DNA of 45,422 bases from positions 1-45,422 of the forward strand of contig NZ_JANQOY010000147.1 of the NCBI RefSeq assembly GCF_028285565.1, written 5' to 3'. The translations under genes and the position numbers were made by a program. The notes below the pieces were generated by a model. It searched no databases and was not told the origin of the DNA. It saw only the letters and a list, made by a program, of their open reading frames with translations. This document shows, piece after piece, positions 7,908 to 17,275 of this stretch (within the stretch, counting starts at the first letter, position 1; each line of letters starts with the position of its first letter). Source of the DNA: Acaryochloris sp. IP29b_bin.148 (GTDB lineage Bacteria; Cyanobacteriota; Cyanobacteriia; Thermosynechococcales; Thermosynechococcaceae).

Positions 7908-9983
7908 TTATGCGTTCCCTTTGTTTTTTTCGATAATGGGTTCAGCAACACTGCGAGGAACATCCTCATAGTGACTAAACTCCATTGTAAAGATACCTCG
8001 ACCCTGAGTCATAGACCGGATATCTGTGGCATAGCCAAACATGGTCGCCAGAGGAACTTTGGTGATCACTTTGGCGAGCCCTTGGGCCACTTCTTGACCT
8101 TCGATTTGACCTCTACGAGAAATGAGATCGCCCATTACTGAGCCTAGGAAATCTTCAGGGACTTCAACCTCAACTTTCATCATGGGCTCCAACAAAGCAG
8201 GGGAGGCTTGCAATGCCCCCTCTTTAATCGCCATAGAGCCCGCAATCTTAAAGGCCATTTCAGAAGAATCAACATCATGGTAAGACCCATCAATTAATGT
8301 CGCTTTGACATCAATGAGGGGATAACCAGCTAAGATACCAGATTCGCAGGCTTCTTTCATCCCTTGCTCAGCTGGACCAATAAACTCTTTAGGGACAGAT
8401 CCACCCACAATCTTGGAGATAAACTCAAAGCCAGTCCCTTCTTCAGCGGGCTCAATTTCGACGACCACATGACCGTACTGACCTTTCCCCCCACTCTGAC
8501 GCACAAATTTACCTTCGGCAGTGACTGCTTTGCGAATGGTTTCGCGGTACGCCACTTGGGGAGCACCAATGTTAGCCTCCACTTTAAATTCCCGCAGCAT
8601 CCGATCAATCAGGATTTCCAAATGCAGCTCTCCCATCCCTGCAATAACGGTTTGATTCGTTTCCGGGTCAACGCTAACCCGAAACGTTGGATCTTCCTGA
8701 GAGAGGGACTGCAAGGCTTTGGACAGCTTGTCCATATCCTGTTTAGTCCTGGGTTCGACCGCGACCGAAATCACAGGTTCAGGGATAAACAGCGACTCTA
8801 AGACAATAGGCTTGGCATCATTGCAAAGTGTTTCCCCCGTGAAGGTATCCTTCAGTCCCAATGCTGCCCCTAAATCACCAGCACGAAGCTCGTCCACTTC
8901 AATCCGATCATCTGCTTTCATGATGATCAATCGGGACACGCGCTCTTTTTTATCTTTGGTGGGATTAAGCACATAACTGCCTTTGGTTAAAACCCCCGAA
9001 TAGACTCGGATAAACGTGAGCCGCCCGTAAGGATCGGACATCACTTTAAAGGCCAAGGCAGCTAAAGGAGCGTCATCGTCAGCGGGGCGCTCAGCTTCGG
9101 TGCCATCGAGTAAGGTTCCGCGAATAGCAGGAACATCAATGGGGGCTGGCATATAGTCAATCACAGCATCTAGTAGGAGCTGAACCCCTTTATTCTTAAA
9201 GGCAGACCCACACAGCATCGGCACAAGGGTGCCGGCAATGGTGCCCTCGCGCAACGCGGTTTTGATATCGGTATCTGATAAAGATTCACCGTCCAGATAC
9301 TTTTCCATCAACGTATCGTTAGACTCGGCTACCGCCTCCACCAGTAAGGTCCGATAGGCTTGGGCTTGCTCTTGTACCGCCTCTGGAATGTCTGTTTCTT
9401 GAATATCGGTGCCTTGGTCATTGGTGTAGAGGAACGCTTTCATATGCACCAGGTCAACAATGCCTTCAAATTGATCTTCGCTACCAATGGGAAGTTGGAT
9501 GGCAACGGCATTGGCTTTGAGGCGATCGCGGATCTGATCGTAAACCTTATAAAAATCGGCCCCGGTCCGATCCATTTTGTTGACAAACACGATGCGGGGA
9601 ACTTGATAGCGCTCAGCTTGCCGCCAAACCGTCTCTGATTGGGGTTGAACGCCACCTACGGAGCAGAATACGGCAATCACCCCATCCAAAACGCGCATGG
9701 AGCGCTCGACTTCAATGGTGAAGTCAACGTGTCCAGGGGTATCAATAATATTGATTTGATGGTCTTGCCAGGTGGTCGAGATGGCGGCAGCGGTAATCGT
9801 GATGCCTCGTTCCCGCTCTTGATCCATCCAGTCTGTGACGGTATTGCCATCATGAACTTCCCCGACTTTGTGAACCACGCCGGAGTAGAACAAAATGCGC
9901 TCAGTTGTTGTCGTCTTTCCCGCATCAATATGGGCCGCAATGCCGATATTGCGCACTTTTTCTAGGGGGACGGAACGTGCCAC
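7908..9983 (-). CDS. fusA: Elongation factor G
   Basis: EF-G is the ribosomal translocase GTPase. The 691-residue protein has [49 protein letters not shown] and the domain IV line [12 protein letters not shown], and is full length. Cys107 lies in the FCSVGGVQ motif and another cysteine is at 258; oxidation of two EF-G cysteines inhibits translation in Synechocystis, but equivalence needs an alignment. A strong ribosome site (AAGGAGG on the minus strand, around 9989-9995) precedes the ATG. The 102-base spacer to rpsG shows nothing else notable. Confidence 0.98.
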   Translation of the reverse strand: MARSVPLEKVRNIGIAAHIDAGKTTTTERILFYSGVVHKVGEVHDGNTVTDWMDQERERGITITAAAISTTWQDHQINIIDTPGHVDFTIEVERSMRVLDGVIAVFCSVGGVQPQSETVWRQAERYQVPRIVFVNKMDRTGADFYKVYDQIRDRLKANAVAIQLPIGSEDQFEGIVDLVHMKAFLYTNDQGTDIQETDIPEAVQEQAQAYRTLLVEAVAESNDTLMEKYLDGESLSDTDIKTALREGTIAGTLVPMLCGSAFKNKGVQLLLDAVIDYMPAPIDVPAIRGTLLDGTEAERPADDDAPLAALAFKVMSDPYGRLTFIRVYSGVLTKGSYVLNPTKDKKERVSRLIIMKADDRIEVDELRAGDLGAALGLKDTFTGETLCNDAKPIVLESLFIPEPVISVAVEPRTKQDMDKLSKALQSLSQEDPTFRVSVDPETNQTVIAGMGELHLEILIDRMLREFKVEANIGAPQVAYRETIRKAVTAEGKFVRQSGGKGQYGHVVVEIEPAEEGTGFEFISKIVGGSVPKEFIGPAEQGMKEACESGILAGYPLIDVKATLIDGSYHDVDSSEMAFKIAGSMAIKEGALQASPALLEPMMKVEVEVPEDFLGSVMGDLISRRGQIEGQEVAQGLAKVITKVPLATMFGYATDIRSMTQGRGIFTMEFSHYEDVPRSVAEPIIEKNKGNA

Positions 9984-10085
9984 AGCTACCTCCTTCGTCC
10001 TAGCCAGTCATTCGCATGAGGGTGTACTACTCTGCAATGATTCTATAACTTCTCTTGAATTATCTTTACAAAAAATCGTCCAGGT

Positions 10086-10556
10086 CTAATAGCGATAATG
10101 GGCAAAGGCTTTGTTTGCTTCAGCCATTCGATGGGTTTCCTCTCGCTTACGAATTGCCGCACCTGTTTCGTTAGCGGCATCAATTAGCTCATTCGCCAAC
10201 TTGCTGACCATTGACTTGCCTGGGCGCTGGCGAGAAAACCGAATAATCCAGCGTAAGGCGAGGGCGATACCGCGATCAGAACGAACTTCCATCGGCACCT
10301 GGTAGGTCGCTCCACCAACTCGACGGGCTTTCACTTCCACCAACGGCGTCACGTTGCGTACAGCTGTCTCAAAGACTTCTAGAGGATCTTGGTTGGTTCG
10401 ATCCTCAATGATTTTCAGCGCATCGTACAGAATACGAGAAGCCAAAGATTTCTTCCCGCTTTTCATTAAACGCCGAATAGTCATACTAATGAGACGACTA
10501 TTGTAAACCGGATCAGGGGGGACAGGGCGTTTTTGGACACGAATACGACGAGACAT
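10086..10556 (-). CDS. rpsG: 30S ribosomal protein S7
   Basis: S7 nucleates assembly of the 30S head and contacts the E-site tRNA. The 156-residue sequence has the standard core: [20 protein letters not shown] near the start, [20 protein letters not shown], and the closing [15 protein letters not shown]. Length and order are normal for the str operon. It follows rpsL after an unusually long 215-base spacer that holds one HIP1 site and two hairpins. Confidence 0.97.
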   Translation of the reverse strand: MSRRIRVQKRPVPPDPVYNSRLISMTIRRLMKSGKKSLASRILYDALKIIEDRTNQDPLEVFETAVRNVTPLVEVKARRVGGATYQVPMEVRSDRGIALALRWIIRFSRQRPGKSMVSKLANELIDAANETGAAIRKREETHRMAEANKAFAHYRY

Positions 10557-10726
10557 GAGAAATCCTACACAAGATAGTAATACTTAGAATAATGGGAGAT
10601 GATAGGCCCTCCCTTGCCGAGGAATCAGATTTACTATGCGATCGCAAGGGGCTAACAGTCCAGACTTACAGACAGAAAAGGCAGTTGAAACGCCCTTCGC
10701 ACGATCGCAAAACAAGACTTGAGACT

Positions 10727-10768
10727 GAGCGATCAATCGCTATCCTTGCCCAGAGCGGTCAACCGCTC
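10727..10768 (-). promoter_or_regulatory. Tandem UUGA-loop hairpins just after rpsL
   Basis: Two similar palindromes stand 11 bases apart: AGCGATCAATCGCT (10728-10741) and GAGCGGTCAACCGCTC (10753-10768). As minus-strand RNA they fold as short GC-rich stems (5 and 6 pairs) capped by the same UUGA tetraloop, the first beginning 3 bases past the rpsL stop. The shared form suggests a common function: processing, S7/S12 feedback, or partial termination between rpsL and rpsG. The rest of the spacer (10557-10726) shows only a HIP1 site (10638-10645). Confidence 0.5.
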
Positions 10769-10771
10769 ATC

Positions 10772-11146
10772 TTAATCTTTGGGGCGCTTAGCACCATACT
10801 TGGAACGCCCTTGGCGCCTATCCTTTACACCTGCTGTATCCAACGTGCCGCGGATAATATGGTAGCGAACACCTGGCAGATCTTTGACCCGGCCACCGCG
10901 AATCATGACCACGGAGTGCTCTTGTAAGTTATGGCCAATACCCGGGATATAAGCAGTGACTTCAAAGCCAGAAGTCAAGCGCACCCTCGCAACCTTCCGC
11001 AGAGCGGAATTCGGTTTTTTAGGAGTAGTGGTATAGACCCGCGTACAAACCCCGCGCCGTTGCGGACAGCTTTTGAGCGCTGGAGACTTCGTTTTTTTCT
11101 TGGTGTTGGAACGTTCGCTACGGATGAGCTGCTGGATAGTGGGCAT
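10772..11146 (-). CDS. rpsL: 30S ribosomal protein S12
   Basis: S12 lies at the decoding centre and controls accuracy. The 124-residue protein carries the invariant [19 protein letters not shown] segment (site of the streptomycin-resistance lysine) and the second conserved loop with [18 protein letters not shown]. Both have the sensitive, wild-type form as far as can be read. It is the first gene of the operon, preceded by a consensus promoter and an inverted repeat in its short leader. Confidence 0.98.
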   Translation of the reverse strand: MPTIQQLIRSERSNTKKKTKSPALKSCPQRRGVCTRVYTTTPKKPNSALRKVARVRLTSGFEVTAYIPGIGHNLQEHSVVMIRGGRVKDLPGVRYHIIRGTLDTAGVKDRRQGRSKYGAKRPKD

Positions 11147-11165
11147 AGATGGGCGGCAATATAGA

Positions 11166-11194
11166 TTAGGATTTTAATTTCTTCCAAATCCTAA
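11166..11194 (-). promoter_or_regulatory. Perfect inverted repeat in rpsL leader
   Basis: TTAGGATTT (11166-11174) and AAATCCTAA (11186-11194) are perfect 9-base inverted repeats with an 11-base centre. On the minus strand the repeat starts 1 base after the -10 box and ends 19 bases before the rpsL ATG. It could be an operator covering the transcription start or a hairpin at the very 5' end of the mRNA. Confidence 0.5.
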
Positions 11195-11195
11195 C

Positions 11196-11223
11196 TATAT
11201 AGATCTTTACGGCTTAGTGTCAA
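11196..11223 (-). promoter_or_regulatory. Consensus promoter of the rpsL operon
   Basis: On the minus strand a perfect TTGACA (11223-11218) is followed after 16 bases by TATATA (11201-11196). This is a strong sigma-70 type promoter reading towards rpsL at 11146. It begins right after the ebfC stop (11225-11227), so the ribosomal operon is likely transcribed separately from murC-murB-ebfC, with possible read-through. Confidence 0.75.
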
Positions 11224-11224
11224 C

Positions 11225-11581
11225 TTACCCGCTCAATCCAGGTAAATTGAGATCGCCCGTCAAATCTTCCATGCGATCTCGCATGGTTTCGGTAGATTTT
11301 TGATAAGCATCTTTCATGGCCTCAGTGACCAGTTCGGATAAGCCGTCTAAGCCTTTGTCTACCGCTTCTTGCGTAATTTCAGCTCGGATGGGTTCTTGGT
11401 TCCCGCTCATAACAACCTTGACTAAGCCCCCGCCCGCTTCGCCTGCAATCTCCATTTGTTCAAGATCTTCTTGCAGTTGCTTGGCACCCTCTTGAACTTG
11501 CTGTGCTTTTTTAATGGCTTCAGCTAGCTCTTTCATCTTGCCAAGGCCGAAACCAAATCCTTGTCCTTTTCCTTGTGTCAT
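11225..11581 (-). CDS. YbaB/EbfC family nucleoid-associated protein
   Basis: The 118-residue protein matches the YbaB/EbfC fold: a helix [20 protein letters not shown], the central strands [18 protein letters not shown], and the tail helix around [21 protein letters not shown]. Family members form dimers that bind DNA. The N-terminal Gly/Phe-rich lead ([11 protein letters not shown]) is typical of cyanobacterial versions. It lies downstream of murB on the same strand with a 128-base gap that holds no other gene. Confidence 0.9.
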   Translation of the reverse strand: MTQGKGQGFGFGLGKMKELAEAIKKAQQVQEGAKQLQEDLEQMEIAGEAGGGLVKVVMSGNQEPIRAEITQEAVDKGLDGLSELVTEAMKDAYQKSTETMRDRMEDLTGDLNLPGLSG

Positions 11582-11709
11582 AAATTTGATGATTGGTTAA
11601 TGTGCTTCAAGTGCCTGCCATACAGAATGCTTTTCAAGAAAGCTTCCTAACGGACTATTTACTATGATACTGAGAGTCTACCCCAAGAGGCGTATGAGGA
11701 CTCCATTTT

Positions 11710-12624
11710 CTATGTGATTTGTGGAAATTCCCCCAACATCTTTACCTCTGGTTTCAGTAATAAGGACCAATTGTCTTCAACTTTTTGCTGAATGTAATAA
11801 ATCAGATTAAAAATATCAGTGGCCGTCGCATTGCCCGCATTGAGGATAAAATTGGCATGTTTTTGGGCCACTTGTGCTCCTCCCAATTGGTATCCTTTTA
11901 ATCCGGTTTGCTCAATGAGCCACCCTGCTGTTCGAGGCAGTGGATTGCGAAACACGCTGCCGCAGCTGGGCCAATCATAGGGTTGTGTGCTCAGGCGATG
12001 ATCCAAGTGGGTTTGGGTGGTCGCTTTCACTTGCGCCGCAGATTGACCCGACTGGAGCTGAAAAACAGCCTGGATAACCGCTTGGGGCTGCCGCTGTAAA
12101 ATCGAGGAGCGATACTGGAACGCCAATTGCTCCGTGGTGAGGACTTGGATAGAGCCATCGGCTTGCAGGACATGAGCCTCCAGTAAGCACTCTGCAATAC
12201 ACCCGCCGTGTGCCCCAGCATTCATGACCACAGCGCCTCCCACCGTTCCGGGAATACCTACTGCCCATTCTAAGCCGGACCATCCCTGCTTGGCGGCTTG
12301 CCAGGCCAGGCGGGGCAGGGGTTTTCCGGCATCCACAATAATTTGATGGGTCTCTGGATCCAAGGTTTGTTGTCGTAGATGGCGTGTGGAGATCACTAAC
12401 CCCGGCAAGCCTTGGTCGCTAATCAGTAGATTAGACCCTGCCCCTAAAAAGGTGATCGGCAACTGTTGCTCCTGAGCCCAGGCATAACTAGCTTGCAGCG
12501 CCGTCAGATCCTTCGGTGCAATAAACCATTCCGCAGGGCCGCCCACTCGAAAGGTTGTCATCTCCGCCAAACTCACCTGAGATTGGATCTCGCAACTGGC
12601 TAGGTGGATGGAGGAGTGAGTCAT
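11710..12624 (-). CDS. murB: UDP-N-acetylmuramate dehydrogenase
   Basis: MurB reduces enolpyruvyl-UDP-GlcNAc to UDP-MurNAc with FAD and NADPH in the cytoplasm. The 304-residue protein has the FAD-binding segments [24 protein letters not shown] and [19 protein letters not shown], the catalytic serine in CGSVFRNP and the C-terminal glutamate in [10 protein letters not shown]. The length fits type II MurB. Its start codon overlaps the murC stop by four bases (ATGA), indicating translational coupling. Confidence 0.96.
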   Translation of the reverse strand: MTHSSIHLASCEIQSQVSLAEMTTFRVGGPAEWFIAPKDLTALQASYAWAQEQQLPITFLGAGSNLLISDQGLPGLVISTRHLRQQTLDPETHQIIVDAGKPLPRLAWQAAKQGWSGLEWAVGIPGTVGGAVVMNAGAHGGCIAECLLEAHVLQADGSIQVLTTEQLAFQYRSSILQRQPQAVIQAVFQLQSGQSAAQVKATTQTHLDHRLSTQPYDWPSCGSVFRNPLPRTAGWLIEQTGLKGYQLGGAQVAQKHANFILNAGNATATDIFNLIYYIQQKVEDNWSLLLKPEVKMLGEFPQIT

Positions 12625-14084
12625 TGCAAAACAACCTCAGCAGAGGGATGGGGGGCGGAGGATTGATAGTGCGCTAACACCTCGGGAATAATCCGGTTCA
12701 AATCTCCTGCTCCCAAGAATAGAACGACATCACCCGATTGCAAGTGGGTCTGTAAAAAATCGACAACATTTGCGAGGGTGGGCTGAAAGGTGACATTGGC
12801 ATGATGGGCTGCGATCGCATCCATCACCCCTTGGCCATCAATCGTTCCAGGATTGACTTCCCCGGCACTATAGATATCGGTCACCACCACCAAATCTGCA
12901 TCGGAGAAGGACTGACTAAACTCGGTTAAGAAGGTGGTTGCTCGACTATAGCGGTGGGGCTGGAAGACGGCCACAACTCGACTTTGAGCGTATTGAGCGG
13001 CGGCCGTTTCTGCTTGGAGTTTGGCGGACGCTAGCGTAACTTGAATCTCGCTGGGGTGATGGGCATAATCATCGATACAGCAAATACCTTGTGCTTCTCC
13101 ATAGATTTCGAAGCGGCGTTTAGCCCCTGAAAACGTACTCAGGATATTGGCAATCTGGGAAAACTCTAGGCCTACGTAACGACCAATAGCAACAGCCGCC
13201 AGTGCATTACTGAGGTTATGTTTTCCGAGCAGGGGAAGGTCTAAGGTCCCTAAGCAGTCTCCTCGTTCCACAACCTGGACCGTAGTCCCTCGACCAGAAT
13301 AATCAATATCTTGAACGGTGTAATCTGCGGATGCACCTGACTGCAGGCTATAGGTGATCATGGACCGATGTGCTGGACGCCAGAACCGTTCTACAACCGT
13401 CGGACAATCGATGGAGACGATAAGGGTGTGGCAGTGATCCACAAATTGCTGAAAAATATCAACGACTTGATCGAGAGAGCTGTAATGATCAGGATGATCC
13501 AGCTCAATATTGGTAATCACGCCAATATGGGGTTGAAACTTAACGAGAGAGCCATCTGACTCATCCGCTTCGGCAACTAAGTAGGCACTGTCCCCCGTGC
13601 GGGCATTTCCACCCCAGGCTGCCACTTCCCCGCCCACAATAATCGTGGGGTCGAGGCTGGCTTTAAATAACAAATACCCCACTAGGCTGCTTGTGGTGGT
13701 TTTGCCATGAGTACCAGCGATGGCAATACTCTGGGAGAATTCTTGAATGAGAGCGGCCAGCACATCGGAACGATGAAAAATAGGGCAGCCCCGCTGCAAA
13801 GCGGCTTGATACTCGGGATTATCTTCATGAATGGCCGTTGAGCAGATCACTTGGGGGGGAGCGGCAGCCCCTTGGATCAGCTGTTCAATATTTTCGGCCG
13901 TTTGTTGCTGAAATATCTGAGCCCCCAACGACTCCAGTTGTTGGGTGATGTGATTAGTGCGTAAGTCAGAACCAGAGACAGGGAGTTGCCGTTTGAGCAA
14001 AATATGGGCCAGTGCAGACATGCCGATGCCGCCTATACCGATAAAGTGAATAGAACGGCCACTTAGATCGACTGCACTTTGCAT
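12621..14084 (-). CDS. murC: UDP-N-acetylmuramate-L-alanine ligase
   Basis: MurC adds L-alanine to UDP-MurNAc using ATP. The protein shows the Rossmann start [18 protein letters not shown], the P-loop [19 protein letters not shown], and the family motifs [10 protein letters not shown] and [11 protein letters not shown] chose the ATG at 14084 ([10 protein letters not shown]), with AAGGAG 12 bases upstream; the frame remains open to a GTG at 14114. It forms a murC-murB operon, a common cyanobacterial order. Confidence 0.95.
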   Translation of the reverse strand: MQSAVDLSGRSIHFIGIGGIGMSALAHILLKRQLPVSGSDLRTNHITQQLESLGAQIFQQQTAENIEQLIQGAAAPPQVICSTAIHEDNPEYQAALQRGCPIFHRSDVLAALIQEFSQSIAIAGTHGKTTTSSLVGYLLFKASLDPTIIVGGEVAAWGGNARTGDSAYLVAEADESDGSLVKFQPHIGVITNIELDHPDHYSSLDQVVDIFQQFVDHCHTLIVSIDCPTVVERFWRPAHRSMITYSLQSGASADYTVQDIDYSGRGTTVQVVERGDCLGTLDLPLLGKHNLSNALAAVAIGRYVGLEFSQIANILSTFSGAKRRFEIYGEAQGICCIDDYAHHPSEIQVTLASAKLQAETAAAQYAQSRVVAVFQPHRYSRATTFLTEFSQSFSDADLVVVTDIYSAGEVNPGTIDGQGVMDAIAAHHANVTFQPTLANVVDFLQTHLQSGDVVLFLGAGDLNRIIPEVLAHYQSSAPHPSAEVVLQ

Positions 14085-14247
14085 TGTTGCGTTTTGCTCC
14101 TTCACTACCCACACCTACTTACACGCGACATCATAGCAGGAACTCTTCAAAATGCGAGTCTTTCCTCCCATACAGCCAATCCTCAGCAAATTGATTAAAT
14201 CTTGAGTTTTAGGCAATATTCAGACTTCTGCCATCAATATTCAAATT

Positions 14248-14582
14248 ATGAATTCAGTTTGCGACAGGATGAGGACTCATATGTGGATGCCAACACTTTT
14301 TCAGGCTATTAACACTATAAAGTTTTATGAGTTTTACTCTGCAAGATTTTTAATATTTATTAGAACCGTTGCGTCAATTTCAGCCTGTCGTGCAAGCACC
14401 GCAGCTGAGGCAGTGCATGCATTATGGCCTGCAATGATTGTTTGTGTAACGATTGCTTGTCCAACGATCACCGCTTTACTGGTGTAGGAGGAAGCACATA
14501 GAGAAATGATGAGCGATCCAAGATTAAGAGATATCAAAATTATCTTAGTTGAGCCAGCAGGCCCTCTAAATGTAGGCGCCAT
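14248..14582. other. Spacer with overlapping open frames on both strands
   Basis: The 421 bases between murC and the methyltransferase start (14085-14505) have no convincing gene. Two frames overlap: plus 14248-14487 (79 codons) and minus 14334-14582 (82 codons). The minus frame has a protein-like end (AVIVGQAIVTQTIIAG, then AEIDATVLINIKNLAE), but its ATG lies inside the next gene and has no ribosome site. The plus frame lacks one too. Bases 14160-14350 are AT-rich and may hold the promoters of both flanking operons. Confidence 0.2.
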
Positions 14583-15264
14583 TGCCAGAGTGATGAAAAA
14601 TATGGGCTTAGGTCAGCTCATCTTAGTGAATCCTCACTGTGATCCAGTGGGAGAGGACGCGAAACGGATGGCGGTCCATGCCGATGACTACCTCACCCAA
14701 GCACAAGTTGTAGAGACGTTATCCGAGGGGTTAGTCGGCTGTGAGCGCGTCATCGCCACCACAGCTCGATCCCGCCGCCTCCAGATAGCGACCCATTCCC
14801 CTCGCCAAATTTTGCCGTGGCTCTTAGAGGGATCTGCTGCATTGGTATTCGGCCCAGAGGACCGGGGCCTGAGTAACGATGAGTTATATCATGCCCAGGC
14901 CTTTCTCCAAATTCCCACTAGCCCTGAGTATGCAGCGCTTAACTTGGCTCAGGCCGTGACGATCTGCTGCTATGAGTTGCGTCAGCTGGTCCTGGAGGAT
15001 CTCAATCCTTCACCAGAGACATCTCTCCAGCCGCCCGTTGAGGCAGGACAGCCCCAAAATCTGGCTCCCTTTCAGCAGCGAGAGGCGTTTTTTCAAGCGC
15101 TAGAAGCCGCTTTATTGGAGATTGGCTACCTGTATCCCCATACCGCCAAATCACGGATGCAGAAACTTCGACAGCTCTTTAATCGCAGTCATCTATCGGC
15201 TCAGGAAGTGGCCATGTTGCGAGGAATGATTCGTCAGCTTCACTGGAAAATTCAGCCAAAATGA
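14506..15264 (+). CDS. SPOUT RNA methyltransferase, TrmJ/TrmH family
   Basis: This is a 252-residue 2'-O-ribose methyltransferase of the SpoU/TrmH class. The knot motifs are all present: IKIILVEPAGPLNVGAIARV at the N-terminus, ALVFGPEDRGLSNDEL in the middle and IPTSPEYAALNLAQAV as the SAM-binding trefoil loop. The C-terminal ~80 residues form a helical extension, as in TrmJ (tRNA position 32). The exact RNA target cannot be read. The start is probably the ATG at 14506 or the adjacent one at 14509; AGGAGG lies 13-16 bases upstream. Confidence 0.85.
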   Translation: MMSDPRLRDIKIILVEPAGPLNVGAIARVMKNMGLGQLILVNPHCDPVGEDAKRMAVHADDYLTQAQVVETLSEGLVGCERVIATTARSRRLQIATHSPRQILPWLLEGSAALVFGPEDRGLSNDELYHAQAFLQIPTSPEYAALNLAQAVTICCYELRQLVLEDLNPSPETSLQPPVEAGQPQNLAPFQQREAFFQALEAALLEIGYLYPHTAKSRMQKLRQLFNRSHLSAQEVAMLRGMIRQLHWKIQPK

Positions 15265-15401
15265 TTAAAATACTCGTATCCTTGCATAGACACTGAATCG
15301 GCTAGAGACTTGAAATAAGCCTCCAGCATTGTCCATTCGGTCAGACAATTGTTCCAGTGTCATTGCGCGCTATTTCATCTAATCTTGTTCAGGAGAAGGT
15401 A

Positions 15402-16790
15402 GTGTTACAACACGCCAAGCGACCTTTGACTTCTCGACAGCAGCGTCAATTATGGCAGCAGCGGCGCAGAGCGCATCAAGCCCGGCGAGCGATGCGTAAA
15501 CAACAACTTCTCCGGCAGCGAGTGCAAGCGCAGCCGCCACGCCGCGCTCATCCGGCTCGGGATCGGCAGGTCTTGCCAACCACGACTCCGGGATCTAGAT
15601 CCCACTCGTTGAATCAACGACAACGGTCGGTTCGGCCATCGCCCTCTGTGTCCAGCAGATCGGCCCCTCTACGGCGGCCCAGACGGTCATCCAGACGTTT
15701 GAGTTGGTTTTCGTACCTGGCACGTTTGGGGATTGTCGGCTCAGGGGTCGCTGCGATCGCAGGCACCATTCTGACTCTCCTTGATCCAGCGCCATCCTCA
15801 CGCCAGGCGGCGTCGTCCTCACTGATCTCGCCTGCTGCCAGCGTCTCAGAGACAACCTCAAAACAACAAGTTGTACCCAAAACCTTTGATGCCCAGCCAG
15901 AGACACCGACCTCCCTCTTTTATCGCTGGTCCCAGGAGCCACGATTAACTCGCCTGATCCGAGAGGGACAAGAGTTAACTCAGATTAAGCAACAAATCCA
16001 GCAATGGTCTGCAGCCCAAACAGGGCTCACCCCAGTCATGTTTTTCCTCAATCCAGAGACTGGAGATTATCTGAATATCCAAGGGGAGCACAGTGTTTCG
16101 GCGGCGAGCACCATCAAAATTCCCGTACTCTTTGCTTTTCTGGAAGATGTTGATGCGGGGAAAATTGATTTAGAAGAGCCCTTGGTGATGCGCAAGGATC
16201 TGGTGGCCACTGAAGCTGGGTCCATGCAATATCAACCCGTAGGCACCCAATTTTCGGCGCTAGAGACGGCAGAATATATGATCGCGATTAGCGATAATAC
16301 TGCCACCAATATGCTGATTGATCGCTTAGGCGGCATGGACAAGCTCAACCAGCGATTTCGATCCTGGGGATTGAAACATACGGTACTCCGAAACCCCTTG
16401 CCAGACTTAGAAGGGACCAACACCATTAGCCCTCAAGACATGGCGGCCTTGATGCTGAAGCTGACAGATGACACCCTTCTCTCCGCTGCCAGTCGCGAGC
16501 AGGCTGTAGCCATTTTGCAGCAAACGGTAACCGACACACTGCTGCCCCAGGGCTTGGACAACGATGCCACGATTGCTCATAAAACAGGGGATATTGGCTC
16601 TGTCGTTGGCGATATCGGCCTGATTGAAATGCCCAATGGTCAGCATTATGTCGCCGCTATCTTAGTGCAGCGACCTCACAATGATCCGCGGGCTCAGGAA
16701 CTGATTCGCAAAATTTCCAAGCTCACCTATCGCACCTTTCGCCAGGCTCCCCCCGCTTCATCCGCTGCCAGTAGAGAATCAGGAGACTAG
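15402..16790 (+). CDS. Membrane-anchored class A beta-lactamase-fold serine hydrolase
   Basis: The C-terminal ~280 residues are a penicillin-recognising serine hydrolase domain with STIK (Ser236 from this start), SDN (297-299) and KTG (394-396). Where class A beta-lactamases have the omega loop with Glu166, the sequence here is shorter (RNPLPDLEGTNTISPQDM) and the deacylating glutamate is not evident. A peptidoglycan or peptide hydrolase role is therefore as likely as lactamase. A single membrane helix (~102-127) follows a very basic Arg/Gln-rich cytoplasmic tail. Start: GTG at 15402 has AGGAG 6 bases upstream; the GTG at 15357 has none. The Hpt gene follows after 3 bases. Confidence 0.82.
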   Translation: MLQHAKRPLTSRQQRQLWQQRRRAHQARRAMRKQQLLRQRVQAQPPRRAHPARDRQVLPTTTPGSRSHSLNQRQRSVRPSPSVSSRSAPLRRPRRSSRRLSWFSYLARLGIVGSGVAAIAGTILTLLDPAPSSRQAASSSLISPAASVSETTSKQQVVPKTFDAQPETPTSLFYRWSQEPRLTRLIREGQELTQIKQQIQQWSAAQTGLTPVMFFLNPETGDYLNIQGEHSVSAASTIKIPVLFAFLEDVDAGKIDLEEPLVMRKDLVATEAGSMQYQPVGTQFSALETAEYMIAISDNTATNMLIDRLGGMDKLNQRFRSWGLKHTVLRNPLPDLEGTNTISPQDMAALMLKLTDDTLLSAASREQAVAILQQTVTDTLLPQGLDNDATIAHKTGDIGSVVGDIGLIEMPNGQHYVAAILVQRPHNDPRAQELIRKISKLTYRTFRQAPPASSAASRESGD

Positions 16791-16793
16791 AAG

Positions 16794-17171
16794 ATGGGGG
16801 AAGCAGCAGCGGTTAATGGAGAACCGCTTGGTCCAGAGCCTCAGGTGATTGACCCCAACCAGCTGCAAGAGTACTCCGATGGCGATCGTGCCTTTGAGCA
16901 AGAACTGTTAGAGTTATTTGTTGAGGATACTCACCGCCATTTAGTTCAGTTACGGCATGCGATCGCAACTCAAGCCTTTGAAGCTGCGCGACAGGAAGCC
17001 CATCATATCAAGGGAGCGAGTGCCCATGTGGGAGCCATCGCCATGTCTAAGCTCGCCGCAACATTGGAAACTCACGCCAAGCAACAGACCGCTCCCGCTC
17101 CCTTACTAGGCCAATTAGAACAGGCCTATCAGCAGGTTATGCAACAAGCAGAGCAGTGGGGGCAAGACTGA
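16794..17171 (+). CDS. Histidine phosphotransfer (Hpt) domain protein
   Basis: This 125-residue protein is a single Hpt domain, which relays phosphate between response-regulator receivers. The phospho-acceptor is His70 in AHHIKGASAHVGA. The helices around FEQELLELFVEDTHRHLVQL and the C-terminal LEQAYQQVMQQAEQW complete the four-helix bundle. The gene begins 3 bases after the serine hydrolase stop, so they share an operon; no kinase is nearby. A LuxR-type response regulator lies 1.3 kb downstream on the same strand, but a partnership is not shown. Confidence 0.85.
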   Translation: MGEAAAVNGEPLGPEPQVIDPNQLQEYSDGDRAFEQELLELFVEDTHRHLVQLRHAIATQAFEAARQEAHHIKGASAHVGAIAMSKLAATLETHAKQQTAPAPLLGQLEQAYQQVMQQAEQWGQD

Positions 17172-17275
17172 ACAGGACTCGGCTAAGCTAACTACAGCAG
17201 TTAGATTTCTCAAATTGTCACGTTGAGAACATCAAGACAGACCTCCCCTAACCGTGTTGCCAGCAGTGTGCATCT

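Noticed and set aside
6645..9965. Many long open frames on the plus strand opposite tuf and fusA
   Set aside because: They are shadows of highly biased codons in the EF-Tu and EF-G genes, have no ribosome sites and read as non-protein-like sequence.
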